Part shown: piece by piece, positions 10,213 through 18,642 of the stretch
How the letters are laid out: every line of letters starts with the position of its first letter
How positions within the stretch are numbered: the stretch's first letter is position 1
Assembly: GCA_944376195.1 (NCBI GenBank)
Contig: CALWBW010000022.1
Location: 1 to 39,560 of the forward strand
DNA: 39,560 nucleotides
Direction: 5' to 3'
Source of the DNA: an uncultured Clostridia bacterium
GTDB taxonomy: Bacteria; Bacillota; Clostridia; Oscillospirales; QAMX01
Program-made: the position numbers and the translations under genes
Notes under the pieces: model-generated
Told to the model about the DNA's origin: nothing
Seen by the model: only the letters and a program-made list of their open reading frames with translations
Databases searched by the model: none

Positions 10213-11457
10213 TTAACCGGCGTCTTCCAACAGGACCTCTCCGTTATCCTCTCCATAAATAATCCGGTGCAGTTCCGCAATGTTCGCGTCAAAATCCAAG
10301 CTCAGCATACTCGCGCCGCCGATGGTCACGCCTTGATAAGACCCGTCAATCGGGATGCGGTACGTTTGGAAATCATACTGCAGTACCGTCGGGGCCAGGA
10401 CAATCCAGGAAAGAATCTGCGTCTCGGTCATATCCGTCGTAATGCCCGGCAAAATGGCGTTGAGCAGCGCGTCCAGCTGCGACAAATCCGATTGTTTGAC
10501 CTTTTCAAACACTGCGGAAAGCAGTTCGCGCTGATGCGCGGTCCGGTCGAAATCTCCCAGCGGGAAATGGCGGTTCCGGGCGTAACCCAGCGCCTGTTTC
10601 CCGGTCAGGTTGATTTCCCCGTAAGACGTCAGCTTCCCATCGTCATAGGGGAGACCAAGCGTCGTATTATATTTTTCAATAGCCAGATTGACTCCATAGA
10701 AATCGTCATAGCTGATGTCGATGGTCACGCCGCCCAAGGCATCGATGGCATCCACAAACGAATAAAAATCAATCGCGGCATAGTTGTCGATTTCAATTTT
10801 AAAGTTTGCCTCAATCGTATCCATAAGAAGCTGCGCGCCGCCGCGGGCAAACGCGTTATTGATGCGCGTATTGCCGTAATCCGGCACATAGACGTACATA
10901 TCTCGCATCAGGGAGGTCAGGGAAATGGTCTCGTCGTCGCGATTGATGGTGAGCAGCAGCATCGTATCGCTTCTGCCCGGCTGTCCCACATAACGGGTGT
11001 CGCTGCCGATCAGAAGAATGTTGGTCAAGTCCTCCGTATTTTCCCGCGCTTCCAGTTCTTTTTGCAGGTTCTCGTCAATTTTCTGCTCCGCCGCGTCGAT
11101 TTCCTCCTGAGAAGAGTCCGGCCCGTCGTATTCCTCTTCTTCCTCCTGTTCCAGAGGAACGCCCTCTACAGGAAGCGTAGAACCGTCGTCATATTGGATC
11201 TTGGAAAGATAGGAGTGCACAACCAGATACCCCGTCAGCGCCAGCGCCGCCAGCACGCCTGCCACAATTCCCAAAATAATCAGCGGCTTCCGCAATTTTG
11301 ACTTTTTCTGATGCTTTCCACCCTTTTCATGGTGTTTTTCCTGTTCCGCCGGTGTATCCTCATGATTCCCGGCTGCGCCGGGTTCGCGGTCAATTTCCGC
11401 CTGCCTATCCTCCGGCTTCTGCGTGTTTTCGTTCTCGTGATGTTCCTCGTGATTCAT
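10213..11457 (-). CDS. LytR-CpsA-Psr (LCP) family cell-wall polymer ligase
   Basis: A 414-residue protein. A cytoplasmic tail of about 55 residues is unusually rich in His, Glu and Lys (NHEEHHENENTQ...). One membrane helix follows (KPLIILGIVAGVLAALALTG), then a short acidic extracellular stretch, then the LCP domain from about residue 140. Conserved elements are NILLIGSDTR, SDTMLLLTIN, SLMRDMYVYVP, RINNAFARGG and a late ARNRHFPLGDFDRTAHQREL block. These hold the Arg and Asp residues that bind the polyprenyl pyrophosphate head and metal. LCP enzymes move anionic polymers from the lipid carrier to peptidoglycan. As last gene of this operon it fits attachment of the polymer made by its neighbours. 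The ATG follows AGGA and lies 5 nt after the licD stop. Confidence 0.9.
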   Translation of the reverse strand: MNHEEHHENENTQKPEDRQAEIDREPGAAGNHEDTPAEQEKHHEKGGKHQKKSKLRKPLIILGIVAGVLAALALTGYLVVHSYLSKIQYDDGSTLPVEGVPLEQEEEEEYDGPDSSQEEIDAAEQKIDENLQKELEARENTEDLTNILLIGSDTRYVGQPGRSDTMLLLTINRDDETISLTSLMRDMYVYVPDYGNTRINNAFARGGAQLLMDTIEANFKIEIDNYAAIDFYSFVDAIDALGGVTIDISYDDFYGVNLAIEKYNTTLGLPYDDGKLTSYGEINLTGKQALGYARNRHFPLGDFDRTAHQRELLSAVFEKVKQSDLSQLDALLNAILPGITTDMTETQILSWIVLAPTVLQYDFQTYRIPIDGSYQGVTIGGASMLSLDFDANIAELHRIIYGEDNGEVLLEDAG

Positions 11458-11462
11458 ATTTC

Positions 11463-12317
11463 CTAGCCCTTTTTCCCGGTAAGCGGGAGATCCGTTTCGA
11501 TTTCCTCGATAATGTGTATGGTTTTGTGTCCATCCGGCGGCGGGGTCATATAGTCCCCGTACATCCGGCGCAAAAAGGCATCCGCCTGTTCCGGACCACG
11601 GTACAGGCCGCCTTCAAACTCATAAAACGCGCCCGCGCCGTAGATCGTCTTGGGGTAAATTTCACGGAACAGATAAAGTCCCATGAAATTGACGTACCAG
11701 CGGGAGGGTTTGTTCCGCAGTTTTTGCAGCATCCGGTCGATTTTTTCCAGCTGCCGTCGCGTATCCAGGCGTTTCCCGATCCCCGTCAGCTTTCCGAAGG
11801 CAATGAGCACGCGCTGATAAAACGGGCGGTCCGGCCGCCGCAAGTTCACATAGTCGGAAAAGCAGGAGTAATGATAAAAAAGGCGCTGAGGCAGCATGGA
11901 AAAAAATTTCAGCCGGCTGCGCAGCCAGCCGCCGGGCAATCCGTCCAGCGGATAAATGTCAATCCAGGCATATTGCCGTCTGGTATTCTGCGCGGAATGC
12001 AGCGTCACGCGCACGCGGCGGTCCTCGACATGCGCGTAGTACCGCTTGAAGCGCTCATCGTTTTGAAACCCGCGCAGGCGCATATGCGGCGGAAACAACG
12101 CCGCGCCCTCGGAAAACAGGCGTTCATAATCCGCACGCGGCATGGCAATGTCGATGTCGTCGTCCCAGGGGATAAACCCATGGTGACGGACGGCGCCGAG
12201 CAGCGTCCCGCCGGTGAGGTAATATGTAAGCCCCAGTTCGTCGCAGATCCGCGCTGTTTCGCGCAGAAGTTCGAGCTCCGCAAGCTGCAATTGCCTCAGT
12301 TTTTTCGTGTCAACCAT
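11463..12317 (-). CDS. LicD family phosphotransferase
   Basis: A 284-residue LicD-type nucleotidyltransferase-fold protein. The signature is YLTGGTLLGAVRHHGFIPWD followed by DDIDIAMPRADYERL (about residues 33-67), with the Asp cluster that binds metal. LicD proteins transfer phosphocholine or related phospho-groups onto teichoic acids or glycans. Its place between a TagGH-like exporter and an LCP ligase suggests decoration of the same polymer; the transferred group is unknown. The ATG at 12317 is used because AAGGATGG precedes it. The longer frame from 12359 would overlap the end of the ATPase gene. The C-terminal part (RRMYGDYMTPPPDGH) matches the usual LicD ending. Confidence 0.87.
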   Translation of the reverse strand: MVDTKKLRQLQLAELELLRETARICDELGLTYYLTGGTLLGAVRHHGFIPWDDDIDIAMPRADYERLFSEGAALFPPHMRLRGFQNDERFKRYYAHVEDRRVRVTLHSAQNTRRQYAWIDIYPLDGLPGGWLRSRLKFFSMLPQRLFYHYSCFSDYVNLRRPDRPFYQRVLIAFGKLTGIGKRLDTRRQLEKIDRMLQKLRNKPSRWYVNFMGLYLFREIYPKTIYGAGAFYEFEGGLYRGPEQADAFLRRMYGDYMTPPPDGHKTIHIIEEIETDLPLTGKKG

Positions 12318-12330
12318 GCACGTCCCATCC

Positions 12331-13071
12331 TTACTCAGTTTGTAGGGCGTCCGCTTCATAGGCGGCGATCACTTCTTCCGTCCGCCCGTCCGCGACCAGA
12401 TGTCCCCCGTTGATCCAGAGAACCCGGTTACAGAGCGTACGCACCGTGTCCATATTATGCGACACAATCATCGCCGTTTTGACCCGTTCCGTCAAAAGCG
12501 TCCGAATTTTTTGATAACTCTTCTTTTTAAATTTCGCGTCGCCGACGGAGAGTACCTCGTCGATCAGCAGAATGTCCGGTTCCATCACGGCGGAAATGGA
12601 AAACGCCAGTTTGGAAAACATCCCGTTTGAATACGTGCGCACGGGCATATCGATAAATTCGCCCAATTCGGAGAATTCAATGATTTCTTCCAGTTTCGCG
12701 CGAATCTGATTTTCCCGGAACCCAAGCAAAAGCCCCGAGAGGAAAATGTTCTCCCGCCCGGACAAATCCGGACGGAACCCCACGCCCAGCGCCATCAGCG
12801 ACACGGTATTGCCATAAGTTTCAATTTCGCCGCCGTCCGGCGAGAAAATACCGGATACCGCGCGCAAAAGCGTGGATTTCCCGCTTCCATTTTTGCCGAT
12901 GATCCCGACCACATCTCCTTCATGTGTTTCAAAACTCATGGGATGGATTGCCTCAAAGGTATCCATTTTCCCGGGCCGGAAAGAGAGCAGCGCGTTGCGG
13001 ATCGTCACGCTTTTAAGCGTTTTGTAAACGATCCGCACGTCCCGCGCGGTTATAGTAGGCTGTGCCATCAT
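12331..13071 (-). CDS. Teichoic acid/polysaccharide ABC exporter ATPase (TagH/Wzt-like)
   Basis: A 246-residue ABC ATPase. The Walker A is GIIGKNGSGKST (about 55-66), the signature motif is the degenerate YSNGM typical of TagH/Wzt proteins instead of LSGGQ, the Walker B is ILLIDEVLSVGD, and the H-loop is IVSHN. It also has the N-terminal FEAIHPMSFETHEGD segment common to O-antigen and teichoic acid exporters. It lacks the C-terminal extracytoplasmic extension of Bacillus TagH. It powers export of a lipid-linked wall polymer with the permease encoded just upstream; the two frames overlap by 4 nt (ATGA). Two adjacent ATG codons (13071 and 13068) are possible starts, and the second has better spacing from the AAAGGTGAT site. 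Confidence 0.92.
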   Translation of the reverse strand: MMAQPTITARDVRIVYKTLKSVTIRNALLSFRPGKMDTFEAIHPMSFETHEGDVVGIIGKNGSGKSTLLRAVSGIFSPDGGEIETYGNTVSLMALGVGFRPDLSGRENIFLSGLLLGFRENQIRAKLEEIIEFSELGEFIDMPVRTYSNGMFSKLAFSISAVMEPDILLIDEVLSVGDAKFKKKSYQKIRTLLTERVKTAMIVSHNMDTVRTLCNRVLWINGGHLVADGRTEEVIAAYEADALQTE

Positions 13072-13850
13072 ATCACCTTTGCATAACTGTTTTCGTAGCG
13101 GTAAATGGTTGTAATGCCAATCGCGGTCAGCGCCAGCCCGATCAGGAACCAGGCACCCAAAAGCAGGTAATCCGGCGCCGTGCCATAGAGCAGCGCGCCG
13201 CGCAAAGACTCCGTCAAAAATGCCACAGGATTTCCATGCAGCAAAATATCGCCATACGGCGCGGGTACACGCAGCGGAATCGAGTAAAAGACGCCCGTCA
13301 TATAAAACACCAGGCGCAAAAGCACCGCCGTCACATTGGACAGGTCGCGTACAAACACGCCGAAGTGCATGAAAATCGTGGAAATGCCAAATGTCACCGT
13401 TGCTAAAACCAGCAGAATCGGCACGGCATGCAGAATGTGCAGCGTAAATGGGACGCGCAAAATGACCATCAAAACAAAAATCAGCGCAAACGAGACGGCC
13501 ATCTTGAACGCCAGCACCATCATATGCGTTAGTATCAGCAGATACTTGGGCAAATATATCTTACTGACCACACTCTTATTTTTGCGAATCATGTTAACGC
13601 TTCCCTGCACGGACTTGTTGAAAAAATTCCAAACCGTAAGTCCCACCAGCACAAACGCCGCAAAATACTGTTCCCGGGATGTGAAGACAACCCGCACCAC
13701 AAACGTATAAACCAGCATGAAAAGCAGCGGATCCAGCACCCACCACAGCCAGTTGAGGTAAGAACCCGCCACTTCCGCGCGCAGTTCGCTTTTTGCGGAA
13801 TAAAGCAGGTACCACCGGTATTTTTTTAAATCACGCAATAATTTTTTCAA
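13068..13850 (-). CDS. Teichoic acid/polysaccharide ABC exporter permease (TagG/Wzm-like)
   Basis: A 260-residue ABC-2 type permease with about six hydrophobic segments. It has the usual N-terminal amphipathic start (KKLLRDLKKYRWYLLYSAKS) followed by LRAEVAGSYLNWLWWVLDPL, characteristic of TagG/Wzm exporters. It forms the membrane channel for the neighbouring ATPase. The start is a TTG (13850) that overlaps the stop of the preceding glycerophosphotransferase gene by 4 nt, with only a weak GGGGGC site, so translation is probably coupled. It works in the cell membrane to move the polymer outwards. Confidence 0.92.
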   Translation of the reverse strand: MKKLLRDLKKYRWYLLYSAKSELRAEVAGSYLNWLWWVLDPLLFMLVYTFVVRVVFTSREQYFAAFVLVGLTVWNFFNKSVQGSVNMIRKNKSVVSKIYLPKYLLILTHMMVLAFKMAVSFALIFVLMVILRVPFTLHILHAVPILLVLATVTFGISTIFMHFGVFVRDLSNVTAVLLRLVFYMTGVFYSIPLRVPAPYGDILLHGNPVAFLTESLRGALLYGTAPDYLLLGAWFLIGLALTAIGITTIYRYENSYAKVI

Positions 13851-16273
13851 ATCGACGCCCCCGCTTTTTCCACTGCGTCCCGCAACGCCTCCGCCGTACG
13901 GCGCGCGCAGTCCGCGCAGTCAAACACCGCGTAGGTCCGCGGACTTTCGCCCTGCGTGCGCTTGATGTTTGCAATCAGCCCGGCGGTATCGCCTGTGAAA
14001 GGACACCAGAACGCGCTGTCCCAGCCCTCCCGCAGCTCCATCGCGGGAATACGGGTGGCAAAATCCGCCGCAAACGGCAGAAGCGGACGTCCCGTCGCGG
14101 CAAAGGCAAAGGCCGCCTCGCGGAAATCCGTCACACAGACGTCGGCCGCGGCCATCAGAGCCGACAGCGGGAGTTTCCCCGTCAAATCCGCATAAAACGT
14201 GTCATAATACTGCGGAAGCTTCCCATGTCCTCCGCATTTCGGTTCATAACTGGCAACCATCACCCACTCCGGCGACAGATACTCCAGCATCAGCTGGACA
14301 TCCGGCCGGGCAGGCGCGGTTTTCTTTCCCTTTTTCCCTTTTCGGGAGGCCGGCGCGTACAAAATAACGCGTTTCCCCTCCGCTTGCGGAAAGAGCTCCA
14401 GAAGCGCCGCGCGCGAAGCCGCCGCATACTCCTGTGCGCGCAGCAGATCCAGCGTCGGAGAACCCAGGGCAGGCGCTTCCTTTCCATACGCCACGGAAAA
14501 AAGCGGCACAAACCGGGAGGCCGGCGCAGGCCCCAATGTCACGTTGGCGTAGGGTGCGCAGCCAAACTGCTGCTCATACCCGCCCGTATAGGAAAGTTTC
14601 GCGCGTCCGAATTCATGCAGCGGATATACAGAAACCGGCAAGTGCAGATGAACCGTCTCGCGGCGCAACGGCAGCGCAGAAACGGCAGGAACCTCTTCCT
14701 GCGTAATCAGCACACGCGCGCGGGAAACGGCGCGTACGGCGTCCCGGCAGCGGCGCAGATACGGCATCCCGCCGGAAACATTCCGGGAAAGCAGGATCGT
14801 GCGGCAGGAAAGCCCGGGCAACACTTCGGAAAGCGTCCGGCGCATCAGCGCAAATTCCTCTTTTTCCTGCGCGCCGCGGTACTGCAGCAGTACGGCTTCC
14901 TCCGTCACCGGGCGTTTTGCCCCGCGGCGGTAGAGGCGCGGAAGATACTCGCCGAAAAAGCGCCGGCGCAGGTGTGCCGCGAGTTTTTCCTCACTGCGGC
15001 GCGGCGCCTTCGGAACGGTGTGAAACGCGCCGTAAAGAGGCGTACTGCGCCGGTGGGCGTCCAACGCCTCCTGTCCGAACACCGTATCGAGAATCCGTTC
15101 CGTCGCATGGCCGTCGCAGGCCGTCATGAAACGTTCGCGGAAGGCCTCCACACGGGCAAGATCGTAATCCTTCAAGTTCCGGATGGTCCGGATCAGTTCC
15201 AGGTTTGTGGTCACAATGGGACCGCAGACAAAGTCCTCATACCGGTAATAAAAGCCGCGCCAGTCGTAGTAATCGTCCAGGTCATAGGCGAAGAAAATCA
15301 TCGGACGGCGGAACAGCGAATATTCAAAGACCAGCGAGGAATAATCCGTGACACAGACATCCGACACACACAAAAGTTCCTCAATCGTCATTCTTCCTGT
15401 CATATCCTGACAGAAATCCCGGCATTCTTCCGCAATCTTCGGCCGTTTTTTGACAAAAGGATGATGATTTTCCACCAGGACATACTCGTCGCCCAGGGCC
15501 TCCATCAGCATTTCCGGGCGCAGGATATCCGGCGTTGTCGCAGTCGCCACGCGGCCGCGGAAAGTCGGCGCATAGAGAATGACGCGTTTCCCCACGGCGG
15601 AGGGCATGAGCCGGTAAAGCTTTTCCCGCGCGGCAGCCAGGAAGTTCGGGTCGTAAAAGACGTCCGTCCGGCTGACGCCAATGGGATAGATGCACTCGGG
15701 ACGGTCCTCCATCCCCATCGCCTCCGCATACGGCGCGACGGATTCCGTACCGCCCAAGATCAAATGCGTATAATTTCGATGGATCGGGTAAAGCTCCATT
15801 TGCCGGCGTGTGGCGCCGAACTTCAGGTCCGCCACGCTGTACCCAAACATTTTAAACGGCCCGCACGCATGCCAGACCTGAATGACTTTCGTCTCCGGCC
15901 GGACATGTACGGCGTTAATCATATTGGTCGCGTCGTTGATAAACACATACTTCGCGCGCGCGATATCGCGCAGCGCGCGGATGCTGCGCCGGTAGGTCAC
16001 CGCCATGGGAACCAGCAGTTCCTCTAAAAAATGTACGCGCAGGTCGAAATCAAACCCGCACTTGAGTGCGTCATATAAAAGGGCGTAGTTATCGGACACC
16101 TTGCGCATCCGTACCTCGACAAATACCACGCGGCGCTCGTCCACCGGCCGGAGCCGGTAAAAGTTATAGCACGCGGGATAAAGCAGTTTCATCGATAAAA
16201 ATTTGACGCCGGCCTTGAAATATCGCCGCAGGCGTGAACGCAGGGCCTTCACGCATTTTTTACATGATATCAT
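13847..16273 (-). CDS. Tandem CDP-glycerol glycerophosphotransferase (TagB/TagF type), second half degenerate
   Basis: An 808-residue protein made of two glycerophosphotransferase-like halves. The first (about 30-430) has the family motifs intact: VIQVWHACGPFKMFG with His135, GKRVILYAPTFRG, VENHHPF (His270/271) and SDVCVTDYSSLVFEYSLFRR. The second (about 430-808) repeats the pattern as GKRVILYAPASRKG and ADVCVTDFREAAFAFAATGR, but HHP has become YEP and the Ser-Ser pair is lost. It is therefore probably non-catalytic. The enzyme adds glycerol phosphate from CDP-glycerol to a lipid-linked acceptor at the inner membrane face. It is the first gene of the wall operon. The ATG at 16273 has a distant GGAG; a start at 16192 is less likely. 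Confidence 0.88.
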   Translation of the reverse strand: MISCKKCVKALRSRLRRYFKAGVKFLSMKLLYPACYNFYRLRPVDERRVVFVEVRMRKVSDNYALLYDALKCGFDFDLRVHFLEELLVPMAVTYRRSIRALRDIARAKYVFINDATNMINAVHVRPETKVIQVWHACGPFKMFGYSVADLKFGATRRQMELYPIHRNYTHLILGGTESVAPYAEAMGMEDRPECIYPIGVSRTDVFYDPNFLAAAREKLYRLMPSAVGKRVILYAPTFRGRVATATTPDILRPEMLMEALGDEYVLVENHHPFVKKRPKIAEECRDFCQDMTGRMTIEELLCVSDVCVTDYSSLVFEYSLFRRPMIFFAYDLDDYYDWRGFYYRYEDFVCGPIVTTNLELIRTIRNLKDYDLARVEAFRERFMTACDGHATERILDTVFGQEALDAHRRSTPLYGAFHTVPKAPRRSEEKLAAHLRRRFFGEYLPRLYRRGAKRPVTEEAVLLQYRGAQEKEEFALMRRTLSEVLPGLSCRTILLSRNVSGGMPYLRRCRDAVRAVSRARVLITQEEVPAVSALPLRRETVHLHLPVSVYPLHEFGRAKLSYTGGYEQQFGCAPYANVTLGPAPASRFVPLFSVAYGKEAPALGSPTLDLLRAQEYAAASRAALLELFPQAEGKRVILYAPASRKGKKGKKTAPARPDVQLMLEYLSPEWVMVASYEPKCGGHGKLPQYYDTFYADLTGKLPLSALMAAADVCVTDFREAAFAFAATGRPLLPFAADFATRIPAMELREGWDSAFWCPFTGDTAGLIANIKRTQGESPRTYAVFDCADCARRTAEALRDAVEKAGASI

Positions 16274-16342
16274 ACCGCAGATCCGCTCCGTGTTTCCATA
16301 CTGTAAAATTTTATTGAAAATGAGCTGCGCTCAAACTAATCT

Positions 16343-16372
16343 ATTTTACCCCTTTGTACAAGATTCTGTCAA
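16343..16372 (-). promoter_or_regulatory. Promoter of the cell-wall polymer operon
   Basis: On the minus strand a perfect TTGACA (16372-16367), 18 bp, TAAAAT (16348-16343). Transcription would begin near 16336, giving a leader of about 60 nt before the first gene at 16273. Confidence 0.75.
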
Positions 16373-16439
16373 TAGACCGAATTTTCACAGTTTTCCTGGA
16401 GACTGGGGACGGAAATTTCAGAGAATTCACAGAGTAGAC

Positions 16440-16467
16440 TTGAATTCCCAGGTTTTTATAGTATAAT
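16440..16467 (+). promoter_or_regulatory. Promoter of the leucine-rich repeat gene
   Basis: TTGAAT (16440-16445), 16 bp, and a perfect TATAAT (16462-16467). It is divergent from the wall-operon promoter 70 bp away. The leader holds a CTGCCG-CAAG-CGGCAG hairpin just before the ribosome site. Confidence 0.65.
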
Positions 16468-16547
16468 GGAAAAGAAGCGCAAAGTTCAAAACCCTTTGGA
16501 TTTTGCCAATCACCTGCCGCAAGCGGCAGAACAACGGTGGTAATAAC

Positions 16548-17615
16548 GTGAAAAAAGAAAACACATCCGCAAGCGGCAAGCCCTTAAAGGGCGGGGCCGC
16601 CCGTCTGGTCATTGCGCTGACGCTGGTTGCGATAGCGGCAGCGGCTCTGTTGATCGGCTATGTCGTCGTACAAAACTCCCGTACCAGCCTCGACTGTTTC
16701 ACCATTTCCGACGGTGTCCTCACCGCATATGAGGGGGACGACCGTACAGTCACCATTCCCGACGGCGTGGTTGTCGTCGCGGAGCGCGTATTTATCGGAC
16801 ACGAAGAAATTGAAAAAGTCGTCATGCCTGCCTCGCTGACCACGCTGAAAAACGGCGCGTTCTACGGCTGCACTTCGTTAAAGGAAATCAAATTTTCCAG
16901 CGCTTTGAATTTCATCGGTGACGCCGTGTTCGGCGAATGCGATTCCCTGACGGAATTTACGCTGCCTGCCTCTGTGCAGTATCTCCACTCCGAGGCGTTT
17001 TATGATTCCTGCGGCCTGACTTCGTTCTCCGTGGAGAGCGGCAACCCCAGTTATGTCAGCAAAGACGGCGTCATTTATTCTGTCGATGGGACGAATCTCA
17101 TCACCTATCCCGCCGGCCGTACGGACAAAAGCTTTACGGTTCCCGACGGCGTGGAAGTCATTGCGTCCGGCGCCTTTGCGTTTAACGCGTCTCTCGAAAC
17201 CATCTCGCTGGGCAGCGTACGGGAAATCGGCGAACGCGCGTTCCTCTCCTGTACCGCGCTGACGGAAGTAAGTTTGCCCGAAACGGTGGAAACCGTTTAT
17301 CAGGAGGCATTCTCCGGCTGTACGGCTCTGGCCACCCTGGAGATTTCCGAGGGCGTGCAGGTCTTTGGCGACAGCGCATTTTCCAATTGTACGGTGCTTG
17401 CGCGCGTTGCGTTCCCCGAAAGCATGACGGAAATCGGCCGCGGTTCTTTTGCAAACTGCGCCGCGCTTTCCTATGTCAGCATCCCCGCCTCTATGGAGGG
17501 CATCTACGAAACGGCGTTTGACGGCTGCGAGAATTTGACGATTTACGGCGCCGCCGGTTCTCCTGCGGAGGATTTTGCAAAGGCGTACGAGATCCCCTTC
17601 GAGACCATCAGCTGA
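16548..17615 (+). CDS. Membrane-anchored BspA-like leucine-rich repeat protein (LRR_5)
   Basis: A 355-residue protein. A short basic N-terminus is followed by one hydrophobic segment (about residues 18-42, LVIALTLVAIAAAALLIGYV), which should act as a signal anchor with the rest outside the cell. The remainder is about ten repeats of the treponemal/BspA LRR_5 type (patterns such as LTTLKNGAFYGCTSLKEI, IGERAFLSCTALTEVSLPET, FGDSAFSNCTVL). The family is linked to surface adhesion and protein binding. The start is a GTG (16548) with GGTGG 7 nt upstream; an upstream TTG (16503) has no ribosome site. It is monocistronic. The ligand is unknown, and the position beside the wall operon may be coincidence. 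Confidence 0.85.
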   Translation: MKKENTSASGKPLKGGAARLVIALTLVAIAAAALLIGYVVVQNSRTSLDCFTISDGVLTAYEGDDRTVTIPDGVVVVAERVFIGHEEIEKVVMPASLTTLKNGAFYGCTSLKEIKFSSALNFIGDAVFGECDSLTEFTLPASVQYLHSEAFYDSCGLTSFSVESGNPSYVSKDGVIYSVDGTNLITYPAGRTDKSFTVPDGVEVIASGAFAFNASLETISLGSVREIGERAFLSCTALTEVSLPETVETVYQEAFSGCTALATLEISEGVQVFGDSAFSNCTVLARVAFPESMTEIGRGSFANCAALSYVSIPASMEGIYETAFDGCENLTIYGAAGSPAEDFAKAYEIPFETIS

Positions 17616-17643
17616 CGTATTCCCGGAAGTTTCCGCAAAAACC

Positions 17644-17690
17644 AGCCCCTTTCTTCGGCAAGTCCGAAAAGAAAGGGGCTGTTCTTTTTG
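17644..17690 (+). terminator. Terminator of the leucine-rich repeat gene
   Basis: A 12-bp stem (AGCCCCTTTCTT / AAGAAAGGGGCT) with a short inner CGG/CCG pair, followed by GTTCTTTTTG. Confidence 0.88.
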
Positions 17691-17758
17691 GCGCGTTTTT
17701 CGCAGCGTTCGGGCTGTCAAAACATGCCGGTTTTTTCGCAGTTATACCATTTCCCGCC

Positions 17759-17787
17759 TTGACACACCGGACGCCGTTTGTTAGAAT
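17759..17787 (+). promoter_or_regulatory. Promoter of the ThuA-like gene
   Basis: A perfect TTGACA (17759-17764), 17 bp, TAGAAT (17782-17787). The 48-nt leader carries a CTGCCGC / GCGGCAG hairpin immediately before the ribosome site, the same stem sequence as in the leader of the preceding gene. Confidence 0.75.
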
Positions 17788-17841
17788 GGTACAAAAGAGA
17801 GGCTGCCGCCACCTGCTGCGGCAGGAGAAAGGATTTCCGTC

Positions 17842-18564
17842 ATGAAAAAAGTTCTGATTTTTGTGGGAGGCTGGGACGGTCACGAGCCGCGGCTGGTCTC
17901 CAAACGGTTCAAACGGCTCCTGGAAAACGAGGGATTATCGGTCGATATTCAGGAAAATCAGGAGTGCCTGGCCGATATTGAAAAACTCCGTACGCTGGAT
18001 CTTATCATCCCGCACTGGACGATGGGAACCATCGAGCGCGAATATGTCGACAATATCTGCACCGTCGTGGGCGAAGGCGTGGGGCTTGCGGGCAACCACG
18101 GCGGAATGTGCGACGCCTTCCGGCAGAGCACAAGCTGGCAGTTCATGACCGGCGGACAGTGGGTCAGTCACCCCGGCGGCGACGGGCAAAATTACATGGT
18201 CCATATCTGCAAGGGCTCCAGCCCCATTACGGAAGGGCTCGAGGACTTCCCCGTGTGCAGCGAGCACTACTATCTCCACATAGACCCCGCGATTGAAGTC
18301 CTTGCCACTACGCGCTTCCCGCTTGTCAATTACTATCATTGTGCCAATAAACCCGTCGACATGCCCGTTGCCTGGACCAAATACTGGGGTCTCGGCCGCG
18401 TATTCTATTGTTCTCTGGGGCATCATGACGATGTGTTCGACCATTCCCCCACGGCGCAGACGCTGATGCTGCGCGGGATGCTCTGGGCGGCGGAAGGGAA
18501 ATCCTATGCCGCGGCGCACCATCTTTCCGTGGAACCCTACCTCAACAGCGCAAAAATGTATTAA
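17842..18564 (+). CDS. ThuA-like domain protein (glutamine amidotransferase-like fold)
   Basis: A 240-residue single-domain ThuA/trehalose-utilisation family protein with a class I glutamine amidotransferase-like fold. Visible blocks are VLIFVGGWDGHEP at the N-terminus, LAGNHGGMCDAF around residue 90, WVSHPGGDGQNY, CSEHYYLHIDP and the late GRVFYCSLGHHDDVF. Members are often found in carbohydrate utilisation clusters and probably act on sugar derivatives, but the reaction is not settled. It has no signal peptide. The downstream GH3 gene lies 78 nt away on the same strand with only a weak hairpin between, so the two may share a transcript. The ATG has AAAGGA nearby and is clear. Confidence 0.85.
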   Translation: MKKVLIFVGGWDGHEPRLVSKRFKRLLENEGLSVDIQENQECLADIEKLRTLDLIIPHWTMGTIEREYVDNICTVVGEGVGLAGNHGGMCDAFRQSTSWQFMTGGQWVSHPGGDGQNYMVHICKGSSPITEGLEDFPVCSEHYYLHIDPAIEVLATTRFPLVNYYHCANKPVDMPVAWTKYWGLGRVFYCSLGHHDDVFDHSPTAQTLMLRGMLWAAEGKSYAAAHHLSVEPYLNSAKMY

Positions 18565-18575
18565 CCCACCCTGCG

Positions 18576-18597
18576 CGCGCCAAAACCGGCGCGTTTT
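18576..18597 (+). terminator. Weak intercistronic terminator or attenuator before the GH3 gene
   Basis: A 6-bp CGCGCC / GGCGCG stem with a 6-nt loop is followed by only four T. It probably allows partial read-through from the ThuA-like gene. Confidence 0.4.
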
Positions 18598-18642
18598 GCC
18601 AATATCACGTTTTCTATGAATTATTCACGAAGGGAGACCTGT

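Noticed and set aside
13793..16027. A 744-codon plus-strand open frame opposite the glycerophosphotransferase gene
   Set aside because: It mirrors a real gene with clear motifs, has an Arg/His-rich composition and lacks any recognisable domain.
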